Below the pieces are notes generated by a model. It made no database searches. It had not been told where the DNA came from and worked only from the letters and a program-made list of their open reading frames with translations. Source: Komagataeibacter swingsii (GTDB taxonomy: Bacteria > Pseudomonadota > Alphaproteobacteria > Acetobacterales > Acetobacteraceae). From it: a stretch of 64,000 nucleotides of DNA. Numbering within the stretch: the first letter of the stretch is position 1; the number at the start of each line of letters is the position of its first letter. The position numbers and the translations under genes were made by a program. Of the stretch, positions 51,880-59,516 are shown piece by piece. The stretch is taken from assembly GCF_003207895.1 (NCBI RefSeq), contig NZ_NKUB01000003.1, forward strand, positions 186,001 through 250,000, written 5' to 3'.

Positions 51880-51984
51880 GAGTTTTTGGTGAAGCTTTTT
51901 TCAAAAAGCTTCAGGGAACGCTGCCCTTTTGAAAAAAAGCGGCGCCCGAAAACTTCCATCTTTATTTATGAAACGGCTATTCCG
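51880..51984 (+). repeat. Dispersed palindromic repeat, copy D
   Basis: AGTTTTTGGTGAAGC arm, AAGCTTTTTTCAAAAAGCTT stem-loop, then a GCCCTTTT/AAAAAGC-type second stem, GCCCGAAAACTT arm, and a diverged tail. Same orientation as copies A and B. Confidence 0.75.
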
Positions 51985-52222
51985 GGACAACGCCCAGGCG
52001 GCCATCCGTCCCTGCAACCCGACCGGCCCGCTTGCGACCAGTGCTGCCCGGCGGGTCCATGGCAGGGCGGTTTCCGCCGCGATCAGCGCCATGCCCCGGC
52101 CGAAAATTCGGGCTGGCGCAGGTAATCCCCCGCCTGCCCCGCCCGCGCGGATGGCGGCACGGTCATGCCGGTCAGGTCGCATTGCCCCGTGCCCGCGCCC
52201 TGCGCATGCCGCCTAGCCCGCC

Positions 52223-52363
52223 GAAGAGGCTGCTTGAAAACAAATCATTGATAAAAAACAATAAAAGTTTTTGGGTGCCGCCTTTTTTCAAAAAGGCGGC
52301 GTTCTTTCGAAGCTTTTGCAAAAAGCTTCACCAAAAACTTTCTTTAATTTTAAAGCGCTATGC
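52223..52363 (-). repeat. Dispersed palindromic repeat, copy E (full length, inverted)
   Basis: Reverse-complement orientation: AAGAGGCTGCTTGAAAACAA, the AT tail, AAAGTTTTTGGGTGCC, the second stem (GCCGCCTTTTTT with AAAAGGCGGC), CGAAGCTTTTGC, the CACCAAAAACTT arm and AATTTTAAAGCGCTAT. Ends in the same extension as copy B, so the full element has defined ends. Confidence 0.88.
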
Positions 52364-52617
52364 GGTCTCGTAGCGGAAAATGAACCGGCCGGGCAGAATC
52401 CACGCCCTGCCCGCCCGCCGGCACAAACAGTGCCGGTGGGCTGCTGGTTCCCTGCGCGGTGTTGCAATCGGGCGGGTGCGCGTGGCGTGCGTGCCGGTCA
52501 GGGGCTAAGGGCTAGGGGGCCGGCGCTTTTCATGGCGTGGCGCATGTGCCAGTGTTTTGGCAACAGGCGGGACGCTGCCATCATGCCCCCGCCGGACCCA
52601 GACGGAAGGCCGTTGCA

Positions 52618-53229
52618 ATGAAGCTGTATTACACGCCGGGCGCGTGCTCGCTCGCCGCGCATATCATCCTGAATGAAACCGGGCTGCCGCACAGCCTGGA
52701 ACGGGTGGACCTGAAGACCAGGCAGACCGCCAGCGGGGATGACTACCTGAAGGTCAACCCGCGCGGGGCCGTGCCCGCGCTGGAAATCGCACCGGGCACG
52801 GTGCTGACGCAGAACGTGGCGGTGCTGACCTATATCGGCCAGCAGTCGGGCCATGCCGCCTTCCACCCCGCCCCTGATTCGCTTGCGTTTTTCCGCCTGC
52901 TTGAAGCCATCGGCTTCTGCGAGGACGTGCATTCCGCGCTTGGCGCGTTGTTCGCCCCCGACCTGCCCGATGTCACGCGCGAGCGGCTGCTGGGCACGCT
53001 CATCCCGCGCCGCCTGAACCAGGCGGAGGCCATGCTGGCGGCATGCGGCAATGGCCACGTGCTGCCTGCGGGCTTCACGCAGGCGGATGCGCTGCTGGCC
53101 GTGATCCTGAGCTGGGCCACCCCGCTGGGGATCGACCTTTCCCCCTGGCCCCGCGCCTGCGCCCTGCGTGATGCGGTGTTTGCCCGCCCGGCGGCGCAGC
53201 AGGCCCGGCGTGAGGAAGGGCTGGACTGA
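52618..53229 (+). CDS. Glutathione S-transferase (beta-class-like)
   Basis: 203 aa. The N-terminal thioredoxin-fold start MKLYYTPGACSLAAHIILNE carries the Cys10 typical of bacterial beta-class GSTs. KVNPRGAVPALEI and LTQNVAVLTYIGQQ are the glutathione-site segments. A mostly helical C-terminal domain follows. ATG 52618 is the only sensible start. Convergent with hsp20, with a strong hairpin between them. Confidence 0.88.
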   Translation: MKLYYTPGACSLAAHIILNETGLPHSLERVDLKTRQTASGDDYLKVNPRGAVPALEIAPGTVLTQNVAVLTYIGQQSGHAAFHPAPDSLAFFRLLEAIGFCEDVHSALGALFAPDLPDVTRERLLGTLIPRRLNQAEAMLAACGNGHVLPAGFTQADALLAVILSWATPLGIDLSPWPRACALRDAVFARPAAQQARREEGLD

Positions 53230-53252
53230 AAACCATCCGGACCGTACACGCG

Positions 53253-53285
53253 CATGGCCCGGATACCAGCGGTACCCGGGCCATG
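53253..53285. terminator. Bidirectional hairpin between the GST and Hsp20 genes
   Basis: CATGGCCCGG and CCGGGCCATG pair perfectly over ten bases, and the interior adds TACC/GGTA around a three-base loop. It lies 23 bp past both convergent stop codons. No T-run on either side. Confidence 0.6.
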
Positions 53286-53308
53286 TCACCGTATAGTGGA
53301 TGCCGCGA

Positions 53309-53782
53309 TCAGCCGGGCTGGATCTCGATCTTGCGTTCGGTGGGCTTGGCCGGTTCGCGGCGTGGCAGGGTCACCTGCAGCACCCCGTCCTTGATGCGGG
53401 CGCTGATCCTGTCCTCGTCCACGCCATCGGGCAGGCTGAAATGCTCGGAAAACGCGCCGAAGCTGCGGGTGGTGACGTGCTGCTTCTGCTCGGGCGCCAC
53501 GGGGCTTTTCTTCTCGCCCGAGATGCTCAGCACGCCGTTGCTGGCGTTCAGGGTAATGTCCTTTTCCGAACAGCCGGGCACTTCGATATAGATGTGGTAG
53601 CCGGTTGCGTCCTCGGTAATGTCCGTGGCCCCGATCCGGCCGGAGCCGAACGTGTCGGGCGCGCGGTAGTCGTCGATCAGTCGCCCCACCTGGCGCTGCA
53701 GCACCGCGAACGGGTCGGCCACCCGCGCCGTAGCCGTGGCCGTACGAACCGGGGTTGCGACAAATGTCGGTCGTGCAATCAT
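53309..53782 (-). CDS. Small heat-shock protein (Hsp20/IbpA family)
   Basis: Cytoplasmic holdase chaperone, 157 aa. The alpha-crystallin domain is at about residues 50-140 (ATGYHIYIEVPGCSEKDITL, NGVLSISGEKK, FGAFSEHFSLPDGVDEDRIS, IKDGVLQVTLPRREPAK) and a C-terminal I-x-I motif is in RKIEIQPG. Of two ATGs, 53782 (MIARPTF) is eight bases from a GAGGAG site and preferred over 53788. No sigma-32 promoter was found in the 300 bp upstream. Confidence 0.93.
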   Translation of the reverse strand: MIARPTFVATPVRTATATARVADPFAVLQRQVGRLIDDYRAPDTFGSGRIGATDITEDATGYHIYIEVPGCSEKDITLNASNGVLSISGEKKSPVAPEQKQHVTTRSFGAFSEHFSLPDGVDEDRISARIKDGVLQVTLPRREPAKPTERKIEIQPG

Positions 53783-53788
53783 GGTCAT

Positions 53789-54114
53789 TGCTCCTCAATA
53801 CATACCATTGAGCGGTCTGTTTTGGGTCATTTCCGCCCTGCACCATGGATGCTGGGGCCAATATCCGCCCCCGACCGTGATACAGATCAATCCTGCCATG
53901 CGGCCCGTTCCATGCAGGGCTGTCCTTTACTTTATCGCAACGACACGATGCCGGATTTATGCCATGCCGCGCCGGAATCTGCGCGATGCAGGGCAGTATT
54001 GCAGCAATAAATTGCCTCCGCCGCTTCTGCATGCGGCCAGAAAGGCTATACCCTGCGCGGTCCGTTATAACATGCGGCGACCCGTATCGGGTTCAACCAG
54101 AATGGAAAACATGC
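53789..54114. other. 326-bp divergent intergenic region
   Basis: Lies between the divergent Hsp20 and hypothetical (54115) genes, so it should hold both promoters. No heat-shock promoter match, operator palindrome or small gene was seen. Confidence 0.5.
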
Positions 54115-54420
54115 ATGTCAGTTGAAAACACGCTTCGTGACGCCATCCAGAAGAAGTCCGTGGTCGGCTTCACCTTCGATGGCAAGACCTATACCGGTTC
54201 CCCCCACGCGCTGGGCGAACGCGACGGCACGCCGCATGTGCTGATCTGTCGCGGCGAGGACGCCCACGAAAAGCGCGTGCCCCCCATGGGTGAATGGAGC
54301 GTGCTGCCGCTGTCCGACATCACCGGCATCCGCCTGCTGCCCGCCGAACCCTTCCATGCGGGCCACCCCGATGCGAAGGTGAAGGCGGAACTGCACAAGG
54401 TCAGCGTCAGCGTCGGCTGA
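54115..54420 (+). CDS. Small hypothetical protein (101 aa)
   Basis: Not recognised. A soluble, mixed alpha/beta-looking sequence: LRDAIQKKSVVGFTFDGKTY, then TPHVLICRGEDAHEKRVPPM and LPLSDITGIRLLPAE. The opening resembles domains that bind or modify nucleic acids through a WYL-like strand (VVGFTFDGKTYTG), but the match is too weak to assign. Single gene, convergent with the cio operon. Confidence 0.65.
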   Translation: MSVENTLRDAIQKKSVVGFTFDGKTYTGSPHALGERDGTPHVLICRGEDAHEKRVPPMGEWSVLPLSDITGIRLLPAEPFHAGHPDAKVKAELHKVSVSVG

Positions 54421-54430
54421 ACCGCTGTGG

Positions 54431-54455
54431 TGCCCCGCCCGGCAGGAGCGGGGTA
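54431..54455. terminator. Hairpin between the hypothetical gene and the cio operon
   Basis: CCCCGC and GCGGGG pair around a nine-base loop, 10 bp past the plus-strand stop and 27 bp past the minus-strand stop. Candidate bidirectional terminator without a long T-run. Confidence 0.4.
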
Positions 54456-54481
54456 CCGGACAAAGGTTTCTGAATCCGTGC

Positions 54482-54631
54482 CTAATGCGGCACGATCAGG
54501 TGCAGCAGGCTGGCCGCGCCGAAGAACACCGCCGTACTGGCCGACCAGATGGCGATGAACCATACGATCCGCACGCCCGCATGGCGGGGCGCATCGTCCC
54601 CGTTCCCTGCGACAATATCAGTGATAGCCAT
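54482..54631 (-). CDS. Small third subunit of the bd-type oxidase (DUF2474/CydX-like)
   Basis: 49 aa, one membrane helix. The segment VRIVWFIAIWSASTAVFFGA followed by LLHLIV matches the pattern of DUF2474 proteins found after cioB. It starts 14 bp inside the 3' end of cioB. In other bd oxidases a tiny subunit of this kind stabilises the hemes. Short enough to be missed by automatic annotation. Confidence 0.75.
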   Translation of the reverse strand: MAITDIVAGNGDDAPRHAGVRIVWFIAIWSASTAVFFGAASLLHLIVPH

Positions 54632-55637
54632 CGGTTTCAGTCACCTTTCCACGAAACACACGATAGGAATGGATGGTATAGGCCAGGATGATGGGCAACA
54701 TGATGGCGGTGCCGACAAGCTGGAAAAACTGGCTGGAGGGCGGTGATGACACATCCCACACTGTCAGCCCCGGCGGCACGGCATAGGGCCAGAGTGTAAT
54801 CCCCAGCCCCGACAGGCACAGCCCGAACCAGCCCAGCGCGCAGGCGAATGGCGCCCGCGTCCGCCCGCGGCGCAGGGCGCGCGCCAGTACGATACCCAGC
54901 ACGACCACCAGCACCGGCACCGGGGCCACAAGGGCGATGTTGGGCCAGTCGGTCCAGCGCCGCAGGTAGGGCGCGTGCAGCAGCGGCGTCCATGCGCTGA
55001 CCGCCACGATGCCCACGAACAGCCCGATGGCCAGCCACCCCGCCCACCGGCGGCACGCCGCTTCCAGCCCGCCCGTGGTGCGCCATACCAGCCACGTCGC
55101 CCCCAGCAGAGCGTAGCCGCACATGACCGCCACCCCGCACAGGATGCTGAACGGCGTCAGCCAGTCCAGCGCGTTGCCCGCGAACGCGCCGTCAACAACC
55201 CGGACCCCCTGCACCACGCCGCCCACGATCACGCCCTGGCAGAACGCGGCAAGGGCGGAACCGGCCATGAACCCGCCCTCCCACAGCCGTTCACGCGGGG
55301 TATCGCGGGTCAGGATGCGGAATTCGAACGCCACGCCGCGAAAGATCAGCGCCAGCAGCATCACCACGATCGGCATGTAGAACGCGGGCAGCAGCGTGGC
55401 ATAGGCACCGGGGAACACGCCATACAGCACCGCGCCCCCCAGCACCATCCACGTCTCGTTCCCGTCCCATACGGGGGCGATGGTGTTGATCATCACATCG
55501 CGGCAACCCCGGTCGCGTTCCAGCGCGAACAACATGCCGATGCCAAGGTCGAACCCGTCAAGGATGACGTATATCGAGATCGCAGCCACAAGGATCACCG
55601 CCCAGATGACCGGCAGCCAGTAGGAAACGTCCATCAT
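54618..55637 (-). CDS. cioB: Cyanide-insensitive quinol oxidase subunit II
   Basis: Inner-membrane CydB-family subunit, 339 aa, about eight to nine helices. Signature segments: ISIYVILDGFDLGIGMLFAL, IAPVWDGNETWMVLGGAVLY, GVAFEFRILTRD. Partners CioA; together they oxidise ubiquinol and reduce O2 to water. Starts 3 bp after the cioA stop. Confidence 0.93.
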   Translation of the reverse strand: MMDVSYWLPVIWAVILVAAISIYVILDGFDLGIGMLFALERDRGCRDVMINTIAPVWDGNETWMVLGGAVLYGVFPGAYATLLPAFYMPIVVMLLALIFRGVAFEFRILTRDTPRERLWEGGFMAGSALAAFCQGVIVGGVVQGVRVVDGAFAGNALDWLTPFSILCGVAVMCGYALLGATWLVWRTTGGLEAACRRWAGWLAIGLFVGIVAVSAWTPLLHAPYLRRWTDWPNIALVAPVPVLVVVLGIVLARALRRGRTRAPFACALGWFGLCLSGLGITLWPYAVPPGLTVWDVSSPPSSQFFQLVGTAIMLPIILAYTIHSYRVFRGKVTETDGYH

Positions 55638-55640
55638 GTC

Positions 55641-57074
55641 TCAGGCTCCTTCGCCATGGGTGGGGTCAATCACCGCCGGGTGGCTGCGCGCGGCCAGTAT
55701 GTCGGGGGCATGGTCGGGGCTGGTGCCGTGTTCGCCCGCATGCGGCGCATGGCTCAGCAGGCGCACCAGCATCCCGATCCCGGACCCGAACACCAGCACG
55801 TACACCACCACGAACGCCGTCATCGACACCGCCATGGACGACAGGGCATTGGGCGCCACGCTGTCGGACGTGCGCAGCAGGCCATAGACCGTCCAGGGCT
55901 GGCGGCCGACCTCCGTCGTGATCCAGCCGCACAGCAGCGCAAGGAACCCCGCGGGCGCCATGCATAGCGCCACGCGATGGAAAAGCGGCGTGTCATACAG
56001 CCGGCCCCGGCGGCGCAGCCACAGCGACCACATCCCCACCGCCACCATCAGCATGCCAAGGGCGACCATGATGCGGAAGGTGAAGAAGATGACATAGGAC
56101 GGCGGCCGCTGGTCAGGGGGAAAATCCTTCATCCCCGGCACCCTGCCGTTCACGCTGTGGGTCAGGATCAGCGATCCGGCCAGCGGCAGCCTTATGGCGT
56201 AATCCGTGCGTTCGGTCTTCATGTTGGGAATGCCGAACAGCAGTTCGGGCGCGTGGTCTTCCGATACCCAGTCCCCTTCCATGGCCGCGATCTTGGCGGG
56301 CTGGTATTTCAGCGTGTTCAGCCCGTGCGCGTCGCCTGCCATGACCTGGATGGGGGCGACGATGGCGGCCATCCACATCGCCATGGAAAACATCACCCGC
56401 ACGGGTTCGCTGGCCGCCTGCCCCCGCCTGCGCGCCCCCAGCATGTGCCATGCCCCCGTGGCCCCCACGATGAAGGCCACCGACAGGAAGGCCGCCAGCC
56501 CCATATGCACCAGCCGGAAGGGAAAGGACGGGTTGAAGATGATCGCCAGCCAGTCAGCCGGCATGAACCGCCCCGTGGCGGGGTCGATGGCGTAGCCACG
56601 CGGGGTCTGCATCCATGAATTGGACGACAGGATCCATGTCATGGAAATCAGGGTGCCGACGGAGACACAGCACGTCGCGGCGAAATGCAGCCCGCGCCCG
56701 ACCCGGTTCATGCCGAACAGCATGACGCCAAGGAAGCCTGCCTCAAGAAAAAACGCGGTCATGACCTCGTAGGACAGCAGCACGCCGGTAATCGGCCCGG
56801 CCTTGCGGGCAAAGACCGACCAGTTGGTGCCGAATTCGTACGACATGACCAGCCCCGACACCACGCCCATGGCGAACACGATCGAGAATACCTTGATCCA
56901 GTATCGGTACAGGTCAAGGAAGACCGCCCTGCCCGTTCGCAGCCACAGCCCCTCCAGCACGGCGAGGTAGGCTGCAAGCCCGATCGAAAACGCCGGGAAG
57001 ATGATATGCACGCCTACGGTAAAGGCGAACTGGAAGCGCGCCAGCAACAGCGCGGGATCATGGACGGTCTGCAT
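55641..57074 (-). CDS. cioA: Cyanide-insensitive quinol oxidase subunit I
   Basis: CydA-family heme subunit, 477 aa. His in RFQFAFTVGVHIIFPAFSIG, the Glu pair in SYEVMTAFFLEAGFLGVMLF, and the second His in RLVHMGLAAFL are visible. The Q-loop region (PAKIAAMEGDW and after) is short, as in the Cio branch. The start at 57074 (MQTVHDPALLLARF) matches the family; the longer frame is unrelated. This oxidase is common in acetic acid bacteria, which respire quinols from periplasmic dehydrogenases. Confidence 0.94.
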   Translation of the reverse strand: MQTVHDPALLLARFQFAFTVGVHIIFPAFSIGLAAYLAVLEGLWLRTGRAVFLDLYRYWIKVFSIVFAMGVVSGLVMSYEFGTNWSVFARKAGPITGVLLSYEVMTAFFLEAGFLGVMLFGMNRVGRGLHFAATCCVSVGTLISMTWILSSNSWMQTPRGYAIDPATGRFMPADWLAIIFNPSFPFRLVHMGLAAFLSVAFIVGATGAWHMLGARRRGQAASEPVRVMFSMAMWMAAIVAPIQVMAGDAHGLNTLKYQPAKIAAMEGDWVSEDHAPELLFGIPNMKTERTDYAIRLPLAGSLILTHSVNGRVPGMKDFPPDQRPPSYVIFFTFRIMVALGMLMVAVGMWSLWLRRRGRLYDTPLFHRVALCMAPAGFLALLCGWITTEVGRQPWTVYGLLRTSDSVAPNALSSMAVSMTAFVVVYVLVFGSGIGMLVRLLSHAPHAGEHGTSPDHAPDILAARSHPAVIDPTHGEGA

Positions 57075-57461
57075 TGATAACTTTCCCAAACCTGAAAACA
57101 GGGATATCGCCGCGCAAAGGCGGGGCCATGCCCGGCCCCCCGTCACGCGACTGTCGCGGCATGAACCACAACGCGTCAGGCACCGTGCTAGATCAGTGGA
57201 AAGATGCGCGTCCAAGACCTTCTGCGCATGTCATGATAATCGTGGCTTATCAGGCAGCGGCCGCGCGCCTGCCGCCCATTGATACCGGGGCATGGGTTTT
57301 CCATGTCTGCTGCCGGGATGTGCCCGATGCGCATGGCAGCCGCCGCGTGGGGGCGCGACTGCCATGCCCCCCGTTGCGGGTGACGGGGGGGACGGGATTA
57401 CGCTATGTCTGGTGCGCGACAGTCGGGCCACGCGCCCCGCCTTTGGTCAATTTATAAGGAT
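57075..57461. other. 387-bp intergenic region before a small stress-type gene
   Basis: Promoters of cioA (minus) and of the gene at 57468 (plus) must lie here. GC-rich; short frames only, none with family features. Confidence 0.5.
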
Positions 57462-57467
57462 ATGAAC

Positions 57468-57800
57468 ATGGTCAACCCACTGGAAACCACCCCCCAGACC
57501 GAGGCCCGCATCACCGCGAAGGCAAAGGAATTGTGGGAAGCCGACGGCAGGCCGGGCTGCGGGCCGGAAGCCTACAGGGAAAATGCGTCGGAACTGATCG
57601 GGATGGAAAGCAATCCCGACGCGGGGCAGATCCCCGTGGACTCCCCCGTGCCGCTTGACGCGAACGGCCAGCCGATCGAGGAGGCGTTCCTGGAAGAAAA
57701 CCTCGGCAATTCCGGCGGCAGCATGGACGAACTGGACGACAGGCAGGAAGTCCCCTTCGCCACGCGGCAGGAAGAAGCGGACGCGCTGAAAAACCAGTAA
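57468..57800 (+). CDS. DUF2934-like small soluble protein
   Basis: 110 aa, acidic and probably disordered in its second half (EEAFLEENLGNSGGSMDELD). The N-terminal RITAKAKELWEADGRPGCG, ending in a conserved Trp-x-x-x-G-x-P pattern, resembles the DUF2934 motif seen in small proteins of rhizobia and acetic acid bacteria. The second ATG (57468) sits seven bases after AAGGA and is preferred over 57462. Function unknown. Confidence 0.7.
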   Translation: MVNPLETTPQTEARITAKAKELWEADGRPGCGPEAYRENASELIGMESNPDAGQIPVDSPVPLDANGQPIEEAFLEENLGNSGGSMDELDDRQEVPFATRQEEADALKNQ

Positions 57801-57861
57801 TCCCGAAAACCGGCAGGCGGGCGGCCCTTCATGCGGGTTGCCCGCCTGCTGTCCTGCTGGT

Positions 57862-57912
57862 GCCGTCTTTTTTCGAAGCTTTTTGAAAAAAGCTTCACCA
57901 AAAACCTTTTCA
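57862..57912 (-). repeat. Dispersed palindromic repeat, copy F (partial, inverted)
   Basis: GCCGTCTTTTTTCGAAGC, then the CTTTTTGAAAAAAG stem-loop and the CACCAAAAACC arm. Only one half of the element. It lies 62 bp past a plus-strand stop and may terminate transcription before the DUF262 genes. Confidence 0.65.
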
Positions 57913-58075
57913 TAATCCGCACGACGTTCCAACGGGGTTCCCTACCCTGTCTTGCGGTTTCCCGACAGGGCGATCAGCCCATGGGCGTTGCGTGTCCGGG
58001 TACGGCTTGCCATTCAGGTCATGCCTTCCTATCATGACAGAATGAATTCATGATTTTATCGGATGTATTTCATAT

Positions 58076-59515
58076 ATGTTGAATAATACGGAATCCGTAC
58101 CTGATAATGGTGCGGAGCGTGTCAGGTTCAGTTCCTGTATTGATGCCATACCGACCACGCTCAAGGATGTTTTTGGGGGCCAGGTAAAAGACCTGAAGGG
58201 AAAGCTGAACCTGCCCGTCTACCAGCGCCCCTATTGCTGGGGAGAAAAGCAGGTCAGGCAACTGGTTGGGGATCTGGATGCCTATTTCAGCTTGAATTCG
58301 GACGTTGCCTTCTATCTTGGCAGTATTGTCCTGCACCAGCATGAAAATGATCAGGGCGAAGTGGTATTGGATATCATTGACGGCCAGCAGCGCCTGACCA
58401 CCATGGCGATCCTATGCAAGGCGTGGGGTCAGCAGCCCATACTGGACCTGACCTATCGCGCACCGGCCAGCCATGAACGGATACGGCGCAATTTTTCCAT
58501 TGTGGAAAAAATGAACCATATCCGTGGGTTGGGTCCGAATCTGGGCAGGATCAACGTCACCCTGATCGTGACCCGGTCGGAAGATGACGCGTGGCGTTTT
58601 TTCCAGACGATGAATACCGGCGGCCGGCGGCTGTCGGGAACGGATATCATCAAGGCCCATCACCTGCGCGCCATTGCGTCGGGGCAGCGGGACCATTACG
58701 CACGGTTATGGGAAAAGACGGGTACGTCACTGGATGATGTCATCAAGCTGCTGATCGCCGGGCGGTTCTGGACCGACCTGAATGTCAGGAAGTTCTACTG
58801 GTCGGAACTGCGTAATGAAATCATTGCCGAATTCGGGGATGATACGCAGCCGTCGGATCAGGACCCGGCGTACCGGCTGAGCGTATGCCAGAACCTGCCC
58901 TCGGGGTTGTGGCAACAGTTTATGCCGGAATGTGGCTATGCCATGCGCCAGCCCCTGAACAGCGGGGTCAATACCATTAATTACCTGCTGTATTTCTGCA
59001 CGCTGCATCACGACCTGTTTCCGCGCGAAAACCCCGATGGCGGCGCCGTGGCGGAAAACGCGCATGAACAGCTTGAGGCGACCATCATAAATGCCGCGGA
59101 AAGCCGGTATCTGCGCGCGCTGTACGAAACCGCGATCCTGCTTTATGCCAGCCGGTTCGGGCAATGCAACCTGGCGGAAGCGCGGTTGTGGCTGCTGCGT
59201 TTTGTCTTCAGCCTGCGCCTGACGAAGCTGCGTGTATTTGAACAGGGCGTGCAGAAGCTCTGCCTGGATCACCGGATTCTGGACCATATCGCCAGCAGCT
59301 TCAACCATGCGCAGCTTATGCAATACCTGCGTGCCTATACTTATGACATTGATACGGATGGGCTGGACGGGGGTGGTGTCCGGGCGCGGTATGTCCGCAG
59401 CGTGTATGGCGTGATGGGCCAGCCATGCCCTGATAAAGAACCGTTAAAAAATAGGTTTGATGATGACCTGATAAAGCATTTTGGGAAATTGACAGATTCC
59501 GGACGGGCCGCCTGA
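58076..59515 (+). CDS. DUF262 (GmrS-like) NTPase-fold protein, first gene of a paired module
   Basis: 479 aa. The ParB-like DUF262 core has YQRPYCWGEKQV (about residue 49), DIIDGQQRLTTMAI (about 100) and MNTGGRRLSGTDIIKAHHL (about 178). No HNH/DUF1524 motif follows; the second half is helical and unassigned. In GmrSD-type systems DUF262 binds and hydrolyses NTP and governs a nuclease. Base composition is less GC-rich than the operons around it, a sign of transfer. It stops 1 bp before the next gene. Confidence 0.85.
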   Translation: MLNNTESVPDNGAERVRFSSCIDAIPTTLKDVFGGQVKDLKGKLNLPVYQRPYCWGEKQVRQLVGDLDAYFSLNSDVAFYLGSIVLHQHENDQGEVVLDIIDGQQRLTTMAILCKAWGQQPILDLTYRAPASHERIRRNFSIVEKMNHIRGLGPNLGRINVTLIVTRSEDDAWRFFQTMNTGGRRLSGTDIIKAHHLRAIASGQRDHYARLWEKTGTSLDDVIKLLIAGRFWTDLNVRKFYWSELRNEIIAEFGDDTQPSDQDPAYRLSVCQNLPSGLWQQFMPECGYAMRQPLNSGVNTINYLLYFCTLHHDLFPRENPDGGAVAENAHEQLEATIINAAESRYLRALYETAILLYASRFGQCNLAEARLWLLRFVFSLRLTKLRVFEQGVQKLCLDHRILDHIASSFNHAQLMQYLRAYTYDIDTDGLDGGGVRARYVRSVYGVMGQPCPDKEPLKNRFDDDLIKHFGKLTDSGRAA

Positions 59516-59516
59516 C

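Larger units (their letters stand above)
51390..52617. other. 1.2-kb intergenic region with two repeats in inverted orientation
   Basis: No convincing gene. An AT-rich stretch (51600-51800) lies upstream of the RND pump. Repeat D (51880) and the inverted repeat E (52223) enclose about 240 bp of GC-rich sequence that has open frames but no family features. Between repeat E and the GST gene nothing is recognised. Confidence 0.6.

Noticed and set aside
51901-52182. 93-codon frame between repeats D and E
   Set aside because: Its C-terminal part is translated repeat and the rest has no family features.
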